NCBI GenBank assembly: GCA_963790545.1
Contig: CAWBPA010000024.1
Coordinates: 248,001-312,000, forward strand
Reading direction: 5' to 3'
Origin: DATBJG01 sp963790545
GTDB lineage: Bacteria > Acidobacteriota > Vicinamibacteria > Vicinamibacterales > JAMQPK01
DNA length: 64,000 bases
The stretch's first letter is position 1. Each line of letters begins with the position of its first letter. The notes under the pieces are model-generated. The model did no database searches. It was given only the letters and a program-made list of their open reading frames with translations, and was not told the origin of the DNA. Shown here piece after piece: positions 26,901 to 35,624 of this stretch. Position numbers and translations under genes: made by a program.

Positions 26901-28000
26901 GAACCGCACTGGTCCACGATTGGCTCACCGGCATGCGCGGCGGCGAGAAGGTGCTCGAGATGCTGTGCGAGCTCTACCCCACCGCCGATCTGTACACGCT
27001 GATTCATCGTCGAGGCTCCACATCCCCCACGATCGAGCGGATGCACCCGCGCACGTCGTGGCTCCAGCGCCTTCCCGGGATCAATCGCTACTACCGGGTG
27101 TGCCTACCGCTTTTTCCCTTCGTCATCGAGCAGTTCGATCTCGCCGGCTACGACCTGGTGATTAGCTCGAGCCACTGCGTCGCCAAGTCCGTCATCCGAC
27201 CGCCGCACGCGCGCCATGTCTGCTACTGCCATACGCCCATGCGCTACGCCTGGGACCAGTTCGATGCGTACCTGGGTCCCCAACGGGTCGGCCGGGTGGC
27301 GAGCGGCCTGGCTCGCCCGGTCATGGCCGCCATGGCCCGCTGGGACCAGCGCACCGCAGGTCGGGTAGACCGCTATGTGGCGAATTCCCAATACGTTGCG
27401 CGGAGGATCCGCCGATACTATAATCGCGAGGCTGTTGTCGTGTATCCCCCAGTGGACACTGCGTTCTATCACCCTGACAGCACTGTCCCTCAACCGTGGG
27501 TGCTGATGGTCACAGCGCTCGTTCCCTATAAACGCGTCGATCTCGCGATCGAAGCCTGCCAGCGTGCCAAGGTGCCTCTCCGTATCGTGGGAGACGGTCC
27601 CGAACGGGGCCGACTGGAACGGATTGCGACGACCGGCGTGGAATTTCTGGGCGCGCAGCAGGGCGACGCCGTGCGCGCGTTGTACCGCGCTGCCGCCGCC
27701 GTCCTCCAACCGGGGGAAGAGGACTTCGGCATCGTACCTGTCGAAGCGCAAGCCTGTGGACGCCCCGTCGTCGCGCTGGGCCGCGGTGGGGCCCTCGAGA
27801 CCGTCGAAGACGGGATCACCGGCATCCTCGTGTCTGAACCCACCGTCGAGGCGTTTGCGGACGGACTGCGCCGCGCGCAATCCGTGACATTCGATCCCGC
27901 GAGGATTCGCACCCACGCTCTGCGCTTCGAGCGGTCGCGGTTCGCTCGCGAAATCCAGACGCACGTGGCTGACATGTTCCAGCATGCTCAGACGGTATAA
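26897..28000 (+). CDS. GT4-type glycosyltransferase (WbaZ/mannosyltransferase-like)
   Basis: 367 residues. Its start VRTALVHDWLTGMRGGEKVLEML and the segment HVCYCHTPMRYAWDQFDAY mark the subfamily often annotated as WbaZ-like mannosyltransferases. The donor site is EEDFGIVPVEAQACGRPVVAL. GTG 26897 overlaps the previous stop by four bases and was preferred to longer frame starts. Its 3' end overlaps the next gene (start 27984) by 17 bases. The tight coupling indicates a single operon for the glycan. Confidence 0.9.
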   Translation: MRTALVHDWLTGMRGGEKVLEMLCELYPTADLYTLIHRRGSTSPTIERMHPRTSWLQRLPGINRYYRVCLPLFPFVIEQFDLAGYDLVISSSHCVAKSVIRPPHARHVCYCHTPMRYAWDQFDAYLGPQRVGRVASGLARPVMAAMARWDQRTAGRVDRYVANSQYVARRIRRYYNREAVVVYPPVDTAFYHPDSTVPQPWVLMVTALVPYKRVDLAIEACQRAKVPLRIVGDGPERGRLERIATTGVEFLGAQQGDAVRALYRAAAAVLQPGEEDFGIVPVEAQACGRPVVALGRGGALETVEDGITGILVSEPTVEAFADGLRRAQSVTFDPARIRTHALRFERSRFAREIQTHVADMFQHAQTV

Positions 28001-29429
28001 CCGCCTTCTCGTCACCCTCTACGTCGTCTCGGACGCGTGTCTGGGCGCGCTTGCGTTCGTGTTCGCCTATGTCATTCGATTCGAGTCCGGGCTCCTGCCG
28101 TTGACGAAGGGGCATCCGCCGTTCAGTCAATACGCCAACCTGCTCCCCTTCGTGGCCGCACTCGTGCCAATTGCGTACCAGCTGCAGGGCCTGTATCGCC
28201 TCCGCCGCGGGCGCTCCCGTGTGGACGATTTCTTTGCGGTCTTCATCGGCAGCGTGGTTGCCGTGGTGCTCGGCATCGGCGGTACCGTGCACTTCCAGGT
28301 GTACTACGGATCCCCGGAAGCGCAGGACGTCGGCGCGTACCAGGTGTCGCAGTGGGCATGGGTCATCTTTCTCGTGCTCAACGTCACGTTCACCTTTGGT
28401 TCGCGCGAGCTCGTTCGCGAGCTGCTCGAGCGCCGTTGGCGCGCGGGGATTGGCCTCAAGCGGATTCTCATTGCCGGCGGCGGCGAACTCGGACGGCTGG
28501 TCGCCGACAAGATTCTCGGGCATCAGGAGTTCGGGTTCCAGGTGATTGGATTCGTGGACGATCGCGCCGGCGGCGATCACATGAGCTACCGCGGCCTCCC
28601 GGTGCTCGGCACGCTCGCTGAAGTTGGCGAAATCATCCAACGCGACCGGGTCGACCAGCTCTACGTGGCTCTACCCCTTGGTCAGCACGTGCGCATGCTC
28701 GAAATCGTCGAGACCGTCAACCGCGATTGCGTGGATGTCGACGTCAAGGTCGTGCCCGATCTCCTGCAGTTCATCGCGCTGCGAGCCGGCCTCGAGGATC
28801 TCGAGGGCGTGCCCATCATCAATATCAACGACGTTCCGCTCCAGGGCTTCAACGCCATCGTCAAACGCGGCATCGACATGGCACTCGGCGGAGCCTTCAT
28901 GGCTGTGCTGGCGGCGCCGTTCTCCCTGATCGCGCTCACGATCCGCCTCACATCCCCCGGCCCGGTCTTCTACCGTCAGGAGCGGATGGGTCTCGACGGC
29001 AAGGCGTTTACCGTCTTCAAGTTCCGCTCGATGTACCATGACGCGGAGCGCGACACGGGTCCGATCTGGGCACGCGACGACGATCCCCGATGCACTCCGA
29101 TCGGACGGCTGCTGCGCCGATTCGATTTGGACGAGCTCCCACAGCTGTGGAACGTCCTGACCGGAGACATGTCGCTCGTGGGCCCCCGTCCGGAGCGCCC
29201 CTTCTTCGTGGACCAGTTCAAGCACAGGATTCCGCAGTACATGCTCCGCCACAAGGTGAAGTCCGGGATTACCGGGTGGGCACAGGTCAACGGCTGGCGG
29301 GGGAACACGTCGCTCGAAAAACGTATCGAATACGACCTGTACTACATCGAAAATTGGTCGGTCTCTCTCGACCTCAAGATCATGTGGTTGACGCTGGTGC
29401 GCGGCGTATTCCAGCGGACGGCATACTAG
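27984..29429 (+). CDS. Undecaprenyl-phosphate sugar-1-phosphate transferase (WcaJ/WbaP-type)
   Basis: 481 residues. It starts glycan assembly by moving a sugar-1-phosphate (typically glucose-1-P) from its UDP form onto undecaprenyl phosphate at the inner membrane. Four to five N-terminal helices and a CoA-binding-like Rossmann domain (RILIAGGGELGRLVADKI) precede a fifth helix (GGAFMAVLAAPFSLIALTI). The catalytic domain has SPGPVFYRQERMG, FKFRSMYHDAE, RRFDLDELPQLWNVL, SLVGPRPERP and GITGWAQVNGWRG. It is the initiating enzyme of this locus. No Wzx, Wzy or Wzz-like gene was found in the window. Confidence 0.93.
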   Translation: MLRRYNRLLVTLYVVSDACLGALAFVFAYVIRFESGLLPLTKGHPPFSQYANLLPFVAALVPIAYQLQGLYRLRRGRSRVDDFFAVFIGSVVAVVLGIGGTVHFQVYYGSPEAQDVGAYQVSQWAWVIFLVLNVTFTFGSRELVRELLERRWRAGIGLKRILIAGGGELGRLVADKILGHQEFGFQVIGFVDDRAGGDHMSYRGLPVLGTLAEVGEIIQRDRVDQLYVALPLGQHVRMLEIVETVNRDCVDVDVKVVPDLLQFIALRAGLEDLEGVPIININDVPLQGFNAIVKRGIDMALGGAFMAVLAAPFSLIALTIRLTSPGPVFYRQERMGLDGKAFTVFKFRSMYHDAERDTGPIWARDDDPRCTPIGRLLRRFDLDELPQLWNVLTGDMSLVGPRPERPFFVDQFKHRIPQYMLRHKVKSGITGWAQVNGWRGNTSLEKRIEYDLYYIENWSVSLDLKIMWLTLVRGVFQRTAY

Positions 29430-29453
29430 AACTGGCAAACTCTTTAGGGCTTT

Positions 29454-30407
29454 ATGTCACAACGTGTCGTCATCACTGGTGCCGCGGGCTTCATCGGCTC
29501 GCATCTTTCGGAAACCCTGCTGCAGCGTGGCTATTCGGTCATCGGGATCGACAACCTGCTGACCGGGGACGTCGCGAACATTGCCCACCTCATCAATCAG
29601 GACTTCACGTTCATCAAGCATGACGTGACCAACTACATCTACATCGACGGGACCGTGGACTTCGTGCTGCACTGGGCAAGCCCGGCCAGTCCCATCGACT
29701 ATCTCGAACTGCCGATTCCCACCCTCAAGGTCGGGGCCTTAGGCACTCACAAAGCGTTGGGCCTTGCGAAGGAAAAGCGGGCGCGATTCGTGCTGGCGTC
29801 GACGTCTGAAGTGTACGGCGATCCGCTGGAGCATCCGCAGAAGGAGACCTACTGGGGCAACGTGAACCCGGTCGGCCCGCGCGGCGTGTACGACGAAGCC
29901 AAACGGTTTGCCGAGGCTATGACGGTAGCGTATCACCGCTATCACGGTCTCGACACCAAGATCGTCCGGATCTTCAACACGTACGGCCCGCGCATGCGAA
30001 TCAACGACGGCCGGGCCGTGCCGTCGTTCATCGGGCAGGCGCTCCGGGGCGAGGATGTCACGGTGTTTGGAGACGGCGGCCAGACGCGCAGCTTCTGCTA
30101 TATCGACGATCTCGTCGACGGAATCATCCGTTTGATGCTGTCCGACCTGAACGATCCGGTCAACATCGGAAACCCGCACGAAATGACCATCGAACAGATG
30201 GCGCGCACGATCATCACGATGACCGGTTCGTCAAGCAAGCTCGTGCATCGCCCTCTTCCCACAGACGATCCCAAGGTGCGACAGCCCGACATCACGTGTG
30301 CGCGCGAATTGCTGGGCTGGGAGCCCAAAATCCGACTCGAGGACGGACTCGTCAAGACGATCGAGTATTTCAGGAACAAAGTGAAAGCCACGCCGGTCAG
30401 CAAGTAA
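29454..30407 (+). CDS. UDP-glucuronate decarboxylase (UDP-xylose synthase) family
   Basis: 317 residues, extended short-chain dehydrogenase. NAD motif [15 protein letters not shown], substrate loop [11 protein letters not shown], active-site S/T in ASTSEVYGD and YDEAK catalytic pair in [14 protein letters not shown]. The HxASPASPxxY element and [18 protein letters not shown] mark UXS-type enzymes, which convert UDP-glucuronate to UDP-xylose. With ugd in the same locus, the route UDP-glucose to UDP-glucuronate to UDP-xylose is complete. A dTDP-sugar epimerase/dehydratase is the main alternative. It is the last gene of the plus-strand run. Confidence 0.88.
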   Translation: MSQRVVITGAAGFIGSHLSETLLQRGYSVIGIDNLLTGDVANIAHLINQDFTFIKHDVTNYIYIDGTVDFVLHWASPASPIDYLELPIPTLKVGALGTHKALGLAKEKRARFVLASTSEVYGDPLEHPQKETYWGNVNPVGPRGVYDEAKRFAEAMTVAYHRYHGLDTKIVRIFNTYGPRMRINDGRAVPSFIGQALRGEDVTVFGDGGQTRSFCYIDDLVDGIIRLMLSDLNDPVNIGNPHEMTIEQMARTIITMTGSSSKLVHRPLPTDDPKVRQPDITCARELLGWEPKIRLEDGLVKTIEYFRNKVKATPVSK

Positions 30408-30424
30408 ACACGTGGCTCACGTGG

Positions 30425-30991
30425 TCATGGTTGGTCGCTCGTCGGTTTGTTGATAATCCTCCCGAGATGACTGATGTAGTGGAACCCTGAAATCAGCGTG
30501 ATCGCCAGCACGGCATAGATCCAGAAGTCGACCCAGAACGAGTATTGACCCCGCCAGTTCTCGTACAGCACCACCACACACATGCCGATGTCGATGACGG
30601 TTGCGGCCTTGCCGAATATCGACGGCCGGAACGTCCGCGGCCCCATCGCAAGGTTGATGATCATCACCGTTAACACGATCACGACATCCCGGCTAATCAC
30701 GAGGACGGTCAGCCAGACGGGAATCCGGTTCATCAACTCGAGACCCGGCAGGGTCAGCACGATGAACGTCGTGACGAGCAGCAGCTTGTCGGCAGCAGGG
30801 TCGAGCCAGGCGCCAATCGTGCTCTGCCCGGTCCTACGCGCGATGAGGCCGTCGAGCGCATCGGTGACCCCCGCCGTGACAAACGCCACGAGCGCCCAGC
30901 CGAAATAGCGATAGACGACGAGAATGACGAAGGCAGGAATCAACAGCACGCGGACCAGCGTGAGCTGATTGGCGGGCGTGAGGACGGTCAT
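30425..30991 (-). CDS. pgsA: CDP-diacylglycerol-glycerol-3-phosphate 3-phosphatidyltransferase
   Basis: 188 residues with about five membrane helices. It makes phosphatidylglycerophosphate for anionic phospholipids. The CDP-alcohol phosphotransferase signature DG..AR...G...D...D is present as DALDGLIARRTGQSTIGAWL followed by DPAADK. The N-terminus (LTPANQLTLVRVLLIPAF) is typical. It starts in an ATGA overlap with the TPR-SLH gene, so it ends that minus-strand operon, and converges on the decarboxylase gene with only 17 bases between. Confidence 0.93.
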   Translation of the reverse strand: MTVLTPANQLTLVRVLLIPAFVILVVYRYFGWALVAFVTAGVTDALDGLIARRTGQSTIGAWLDPAADKLLLVTTFIVLTLPGLELMNRIPVWLTVLVISRDVVIVLTVMIINLAMGPRTFRPSIFGKAATVIDIGMCVVVLYENWRGQYSFWVDFWIYAVLAITLISGFHYISHLGRIINKPTSDQP

Positions 30992-32359
30992 GGAATCAGC
31001 TTTTCGAGCCGATCGACCGCGGCCACGGCCTCGGCGCCGGTCACCGACCGCGACAGCTGAAATGTCCCATCGTTAAAGAGCGGCAGCACGCCTGACGAGA
31101 CCGATGCCGACACCGCCCCGTAGCTCAGGTGCGTGGCGCTCACGTCGGGAATCTCCCGCCGATTCTGCCACCGTTGGGCGGCTGCCGGCTGGCGTTGGGC
31201 AATCAATTCGAGCAGTTGACCCACGACGCGGGCCAAATCGCTGCGTCGAACGGTTTCCTCGGGTTGGAACGTGTGGTTCGGGTAGACCTCCATGACACCG
31301 GCGCGCGTCACGGCAAAGATCCAGGGTGCCGCCCAGTGATCCCGCGTATCGGTGACCACGACCGCGCTGCGGGTGCCAACGCTGTCGAGCAGCGGGCCAA
31401 AGCGCACGCCAAGGAGGGCAGACAGATCGCCGCGCGTGAGCGTCTCCGATTCAGGGATGCGCCGGGTACTCGGCCGGAAGCAGCGCCAGTGCCAGAATCC
31501 CCTTCAAGCGATCGATGCGACCCTGAACGGCCGCACTGGGTTCACTGGCCATGGCCCGGACATACGCGTCGATCGCAGCCGCGTGCTCGTCGCGCTCTTC
31601 GAGCACCTCTCCCAGCTCGCGCCAGGCAGCGCCATCGTTCGGGTCGAGCTCCACGGCCTTCCGATACTGCTCGATTGCCGCATCTCGATTGTCGCGCCGC
31701 CGCTCAATGGCCCCAATTTCCCGGTACAGAAAGGCGCTTTGTGGGGAGGCCGCAATAGCCTGCTGGTATGCCACTATCGCTTCGTCGTACCGTCCGGCGT
31801 CTGCGGCTCGACGGGCACTCGACAGCTCGGCTTCGAGGACTCGGAACTGGAGCAACTCGACCCGGCGCTTCGGCAGATCGAGTGTGTTGTCGACGCCAAG
31901 CGCCGCCTCGAAACTCTGGAGGGCATCACGATCGCGTTTGAGCGCCAGGAGCGCTTCACCGCGACCGGCAAGGGCCGGAGCATAGTTACTGGATTGCTTG
32001 AGCACCTGATCGAAACGCTTCACCGCGTCTTCGAAGTCCTGGGTCGCAAGCTCGACAAACCCGAGACCCGCCTGCGAAGGATAGAACCCCGGGGATTTCT
32101 TGAGCACGGTTTCGAACTGGCGCTCCGCCGTGCGTGGATAGCCCGCCTGCAGCCACTGCCAGGCGAGATCGTGAGCGGCGGTCACAGTGGGGGCACTTAA
32201 ACCTGGCGGCACGCTTGGAAACACGAAATCCTGATAACGCGGTGATGGCGGCGTAGGCGGCGCCGTCAGTCGCGGCGCACAGGCTGGAAGCCACAGCAGC
32301 GCCACAATGGCGACCGCCAGCCACGCGCCCCGGTGCCTGGAAACAATTCCTCTACCCAT
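30988..32359 (-). CDS. TPR-SLH domain lipoprotein, one frameshift near 31460
   Basis: About 456 residues after repair. The N-terminus has a lipoprotein signal (IVALLWLPACAP). Residues ~60-290 carry several tetratricopeptide repeats (QAGYPRTAERQFETVLKKSP, YAPALAGRGEALLALKRDRD, DAAIEQYRKAVELDPNDG). The C-terminus has S-layer-homology-like segments (WIFAVTRAGVMEVYPNHTFQPEETVRRSDLA, VSSGVLPLFNDGTFQ), which in other bacteria grip cell-wall polymers. The break at 31455-31462 sits at a CCC run: LLPAEY then RRIPESETLTRGDLSALLG. The start overlaps the hflX end by 8 bases. It is likely a periplasmic or outer-membrane scaffold. Confidence 0.8.
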
Positions 32360-33632
32360 CTGTCGTTGAGCTCTCGAAGCGGCTCAGAAGCCGGCGCGGG
32401 ACGTCGGCTTCGATCGACACGCGATGGTCCACGGCCACGTGACTGAGAACCCTGGCATGGCGATAAACCCGGGCAATGCGATCTCGATCGGCTTCATTGC
32501 GACTGTCGAAATCAAACCGCACGCGTCGCGTGTCGAGTGCCAGTCTTGATGTCACCATGTCGAGGAGTTCGGCTCGCCCCTCCCCGCGCAGTGCCGAAAC
32601 ACATGCCGCAGTCCGATCGCTCGCCTGCAGCCGTGCCCGTTCCACTGGCTCGAGCTTGTCGCACTTGTTGAAGACGTCCAACCTTGGTACGTCGGCGGCC
32701 CCGACCTCGTCAAGCACGCGCAGGACTGCGTCGACATGGCGATCCCGTTCGGGATCCGCGGCGTCAATCACGTGCAGGATCAGATCGGCTTCAGCAACCT
32801 CTTCGAGCGTCGCACGAAACGCCGCCACCAGCGTATGGGGCAATCGCTCGATGAATCCAACCGTATCCGAGACCAGCAATTCGCGTCGATCTGGCAGCCG
32901 GACCTGCCGAACCAGCGGATCGAGGGTCACAAACAACGCGTCCGAGGCTTCGGCCCGCTCGCGCGTGAGCAGGTTGAAGAGCGTGGTCTTGCCTGCATTC
33001 GTGTAACCCACAAGAGCCACCGTCGGTACGGCGGTCTTCTGCCGTCGCCCCCTCAAGCTCCGTCGGCGTCGCCGAACGTGATCGATCTCACGCTGCAGAG
33101 CGTGAATGCGATCACGCACGCGCCGCCGGTCGGTTTCGAGCTTGGTCTCACCAGGGCCTCGAGTGCCAATGCCACCGCCAAGCCGCGACAGGGCTGTGCC
33201 AGATCCGACAAGCCGCGGAAGCAGATACTTGAGCTGAGCGAGTTCGACTTGCCACTTCCCTTCCCGCGTGCGCGCTCGACGGGCAAAAATGTCGAGGATC
33301 AGCTGCGTGCGATCGAGGATCTTGCGATCGACCTGGGCTTCGATCTCTCGAAGCTGTGCCGGGCTCAGCTCGTTGTCGAAGATGACGAGATCGATAGCAG
33401 CCGTTTCGCACGCGCGTGCCAGCGTCTCGATCTTACCGCGGCCCAGAAACGTTGCTGGATCGGGGGCGTCACGCTCCTGAAACATCCGAAGCGCAACGGT
33501 CGCGCCGGCGGCAACCGCGAGGCCTGCCAGCTCTTCGAGCGACCGCTCGAGGTCGCGGCGACCGGCCCGTCGCGAAACCAGCCCCACCAGCGCGGCGCGC
33601 TCGCCCGACGCGGTGCCCGCAGTCCTCGTCAC
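32352..33632 (-). CDS. hflX: Ribosome-associated GTPase HflX
   Basis: HflX splits stalled or hibernating ribosomes. The N-terminal domain holds ERDAPDPATFLGRGKIETL and IFDNELSPAQLREIE. A coiled segment has GGIGTRGPGETKLETDRR. The G domain shows GYTNAGKTTLFN, DTVGFIERLPH and NKCDKLE. I chose GTG 33632, which overlaps the tsaC stop codon (GTGA); a longer frame begins at 33680 and would overlap tsaC by 52 bases. From 33632 the protein is 426 residues, normal for HflX. Confidence 0.92.
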   Translation of the reverse strand: MTRTAGTASGERAALVGLVSRRAGRRDLERSLEELAGLAVAAGATVALRMFQERDAPDPATFLGRGKIETLARACETAAIDLVIFDNELSPAQLREIEAQVDRKILDRTQLILDIFARRARTREGKWQVELAQLKYLLPRLVGSGTALSRLGGGIGTRGPGETKLETDRRRVRDRIHALQREIDHVRRRRRSLRGRRQKTAVPTVALVGYTNAGKTTLFNLLTRERAEASDALFVTLDPLVRQVRLPDRRELLVSDTVGFIERLPHTLVAAFRATLEEVAEADLILHVIDAADPERDRHVDAVLRVLDEVGAADVPRLDVFNKCDKLEPVERARLQASDRTAACVSALRGEGRAELLDMVTSRLALDTRRVRFDFDSRNEADRDRIARVYRHARVLSHVAVDHRVSIEADVPRRLLSRFESSTTDG

Positions 33633-34279
33633 ACGTCCGTCGATGGAGGGCACTTCACAAATTCTAGCACGCGCGCCCACGCCACCACGCCCGCTCGGAT
33701 GAGCGTTGGTGTGTTGCCAGTGACGTCAACAATCGTCGATGGCAGTCCACCGATCGTGGGTCCGCCGTCGAGCACGAGATCGATTCGCCCGGCGAGCGTG
33801 CGCGACAATTCTGTCACCGTGGTCGCTGGCGCTTCACCAGCAAGGTTCGCGCTGGTGGCTGTGATAGGATGCCCGGCAATGCGCGCAAGCGCGCGCGGTA
33901 ATGCGTGGGCGGGAACTCTCACAGCGACGCGTCCCGTCGCCGCATGCACCCGGGTATCGAGCGATGGCTGCGCGGGGAGCACGAGTGTGAGTGGGCCTGG
34001 CCAGAACTCGCGAGCCAGCAAGCGTGCGAGCGGCGTCAGCGAGCCAACTTGCTCGGCAACCTGGGTTTCATCGCAGGCAATGAGCGGCAGCGGCTGGTCG
34101 AACCCGCGTCCCTTGACCGCGTACAGACGTTCCACCGCGTGGGCATTTCTCGGATCCACCGCCAGACCGTAAAGCGTGTCGGTCGGAAACGCGACGACCA
34201 GACCTGCGGCCAGCGCGGTGGCGGCCTCACGCAGCGCTTCCGGGTCCGGGTTCAGCGAATCGACCGCCAGCACGTGCAT
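33629..34279 (-). CDS. Threonylcarbamoyl-AMP synthase (TsaC/Sua5 family)
   Basis: 216 residues, YrdC fold. It forms threonylcarbamoyl-AMP for the t6A modification of ANN-decoding tRNAs. Conserved pieces are VVAFPTDTLYGLAVDP, KGRGFDQPLPLIA, FWPGPLTLVL, VAVRVPAH and TATSANLAGEAP. It is the short form without the C-terminal Sua5 domain, though slightly longer than E. coli TsaC. It is translationally coupled to hflX downstream. The start region abuts a short-word repeat shared with the antiporter promoter side. Confidence 0.92.
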   Translation of the reverse strand: MHVLAVDSLNPDPEALREAATALAAGLVVAFPTDTLYGLAVDPRNAHAVERLYAVKGRGFDQPLPLIACDETQVAEQVGSLTPLARLLAREFWPGPLTLVLPAQPSLDTRVHAATGRVAVRVPAHALPRALARIAGHPITATSANLAGEAPATTVTELSRTLAGRIDLVLDGGPTIGGLPSTIVDVTGNTPTLIRAGVVAWARVLEFVKCPPSTDV

Positions 34280-34287
34280 GGCCTCAC

Positions 34288-34325
34288 TCTACCAAAGCCT
34301 AAAGCCGAGACCCCAAAGCCTATCC
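34288..34325. repeat. Short-word repeat half-copy (aaagcct / aaagccg words)
   Basis: It lies in the divergent gap between tsaC and the antiporter gene. It reads ccaaagcctaaagccgag and then ccccaaagcctatccc, matching the complement of the element at 15359-15396. Confidence 0.45.
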
Positions 34326-34329
34326 CGTG

Positions 34330-35598
34330 ATGTCTCACCTACTCCAGGTACTGCTGCTTCTGTCGTTGATCCTGGCGGCCGCCAAGCTTGCGGGTGCGAT
34401 CTCGAAACGGGTCGGTCAACCTGCCGTCTTTGGTGAAATCCTCGTTGGCCTGTTACTGGGGCCAACGTTGCTGAACCTGCTCGGTTGGCCGATCTTCAGC
34501 GAGCCGCCCGGTGCGGCCGAAAGCCACGGTCCGCTCCTCGGCCTCATTACGGACCTGGCTGAGATTGGCGTCATCCTCTTGATGTTCGTCGCAGGTCTCG
34601 AGACCGATCTCGCACAGATGCGTCGGGTGGGGCACGTCGCGTTCTGGTCCGCTGCGGGTGGTGTCGTGCTCCCGATGGTGGGCGGAGTTCTGACGGCCGC
34701 CGCGTTTGGCTTGCCGGTATTCTGGCAAGGAATTTTCGTTGGCACGATTCTCACGGCAACCAGCGTCAGCATTTCCGCACAAACGTTGCTGGAGCTGGGT
34801 GTGCTCCGCTCGAGAGAAGGGATGACGATTCTTGGAGCAGCGGTGATCGACGACGTGATGGGAATTGTCGTGCTGTCCTTCGTCGTGGCCTTCGCGGAGG
34901 CCTCGTCCGGCGGTGTCAACCTCTCGCAGGTTGGATTGATCGTCCTACGGATGGCGCTGTTCTTCGGCGCCAGCCTGGCCGCAGCCCGATACCTCGAGCG
35001 ATTCGTCGCGTGGGGCCAGCGGCTTGGCGTCAGTCAGGGACTGCTGGCAACCGTGATCCTCGTCGCATTCCTGTACGCCTGGGCGGCGGAATACGTCGGT
35101 GGCGTCGCGGCCATAACCGGCTCATATCTTGCCGGAGTGCTCTTCACGCGTACAGAGTTCAAGAGCCAAATCGACGAAGGGATCCACCCGTTGACGTACT
35201 CGCTCCTGGTGCCGATCTTTTTCATCAGCATCGGTCTTCGGGCCAACGGCCGGGAGCTTGGCGATCAGATCTGGTTCACGGTCACGCTGATCGGCGTCGC
35301 AATTCTCGCGAAGGCGCTTGGATGCGGACTGCTGGCGAAGATCTGTGGCTTTTCGCGCATTGAATCGATCAGGGTGGGCGTGGGCATGATCTCGCGAGGT
35401 GAGGTCGGGTTGATCGTGGCAGGCTATGGCCTCAGCCATGGCCTGATCGGCCAGGATGTCTTTTCAGCTTCTGTGATTATGGTGCTGGCGACCACAATGG
35501 TGACCCCGCCTCTCCTGCGGCTTGTGTTTCCACCTGTGAAAGAGCTTCATGTGGAACCGTTCAGCGAGACGATCGCGAAAGTGCCAGACGAAATTTAG
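34330..35598 (+). CDS. Cation:proton antiporter (CPA2/KefB-type membrane domain)
   Basis: 422 residues with 12-13 predicted membrane helices and no C-terminal nucleotide-binding (TrkA-N) domain. Characteristic parts are QPAVFGEILVGLLLGPTLL, FVAGLETDLAQMRRVG, TSVSISAQTLLELGVL followed by AAVIDDVMGIVVLSFV (acidic ion-binding residues in DD) and MISRGEVGLIVAGYGLSHG. Such proteins exchange Na+ or K+ for protons. An overlapping GTG at 34327 is an equally possible start. The gene stands alone, convergent with the MATE gene. Confidence 0.9.
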   Translation: MSHLLQVLLLLSLILAAAKLAGAISKRVGQPAVFGEILVGLLLGPTLLNLLGWPIFSEPPGAAESHGPLLGLITDLAEIGVILLMFVAGLETDLAQMRRVGHVAFWSAAGGVVLPMVGGVLTAAAFGLPVFWQGIFVGTILTATSVSISAQTLLELGVLRSREGMTILGAAVIDDVMGIVVLSFVVAFAEASSGGVNLSQVGLIVLRMALFFGASLAAARYLERFVAWGQRLGVSQGLLATVILVAFLYAWAAEYVGGVAAITGSYLAGVLFTRTEFKSQIDEGIHPLTYSLLVPIFFISIGLRANGRELGDQIWFTVTLIGVAILAKALGCGLLAKICGFSRIESIRVGVGMISRGEVGLIVAGYGLSHGLIGQDVFSASVIMVLATTMVTPPLLRLVFPPVKELHVEPFSETIAKVPDEI

Positions 35599-35624
35599 AC
35601 CCAACGAGCCGCAGCACGGAAAAA

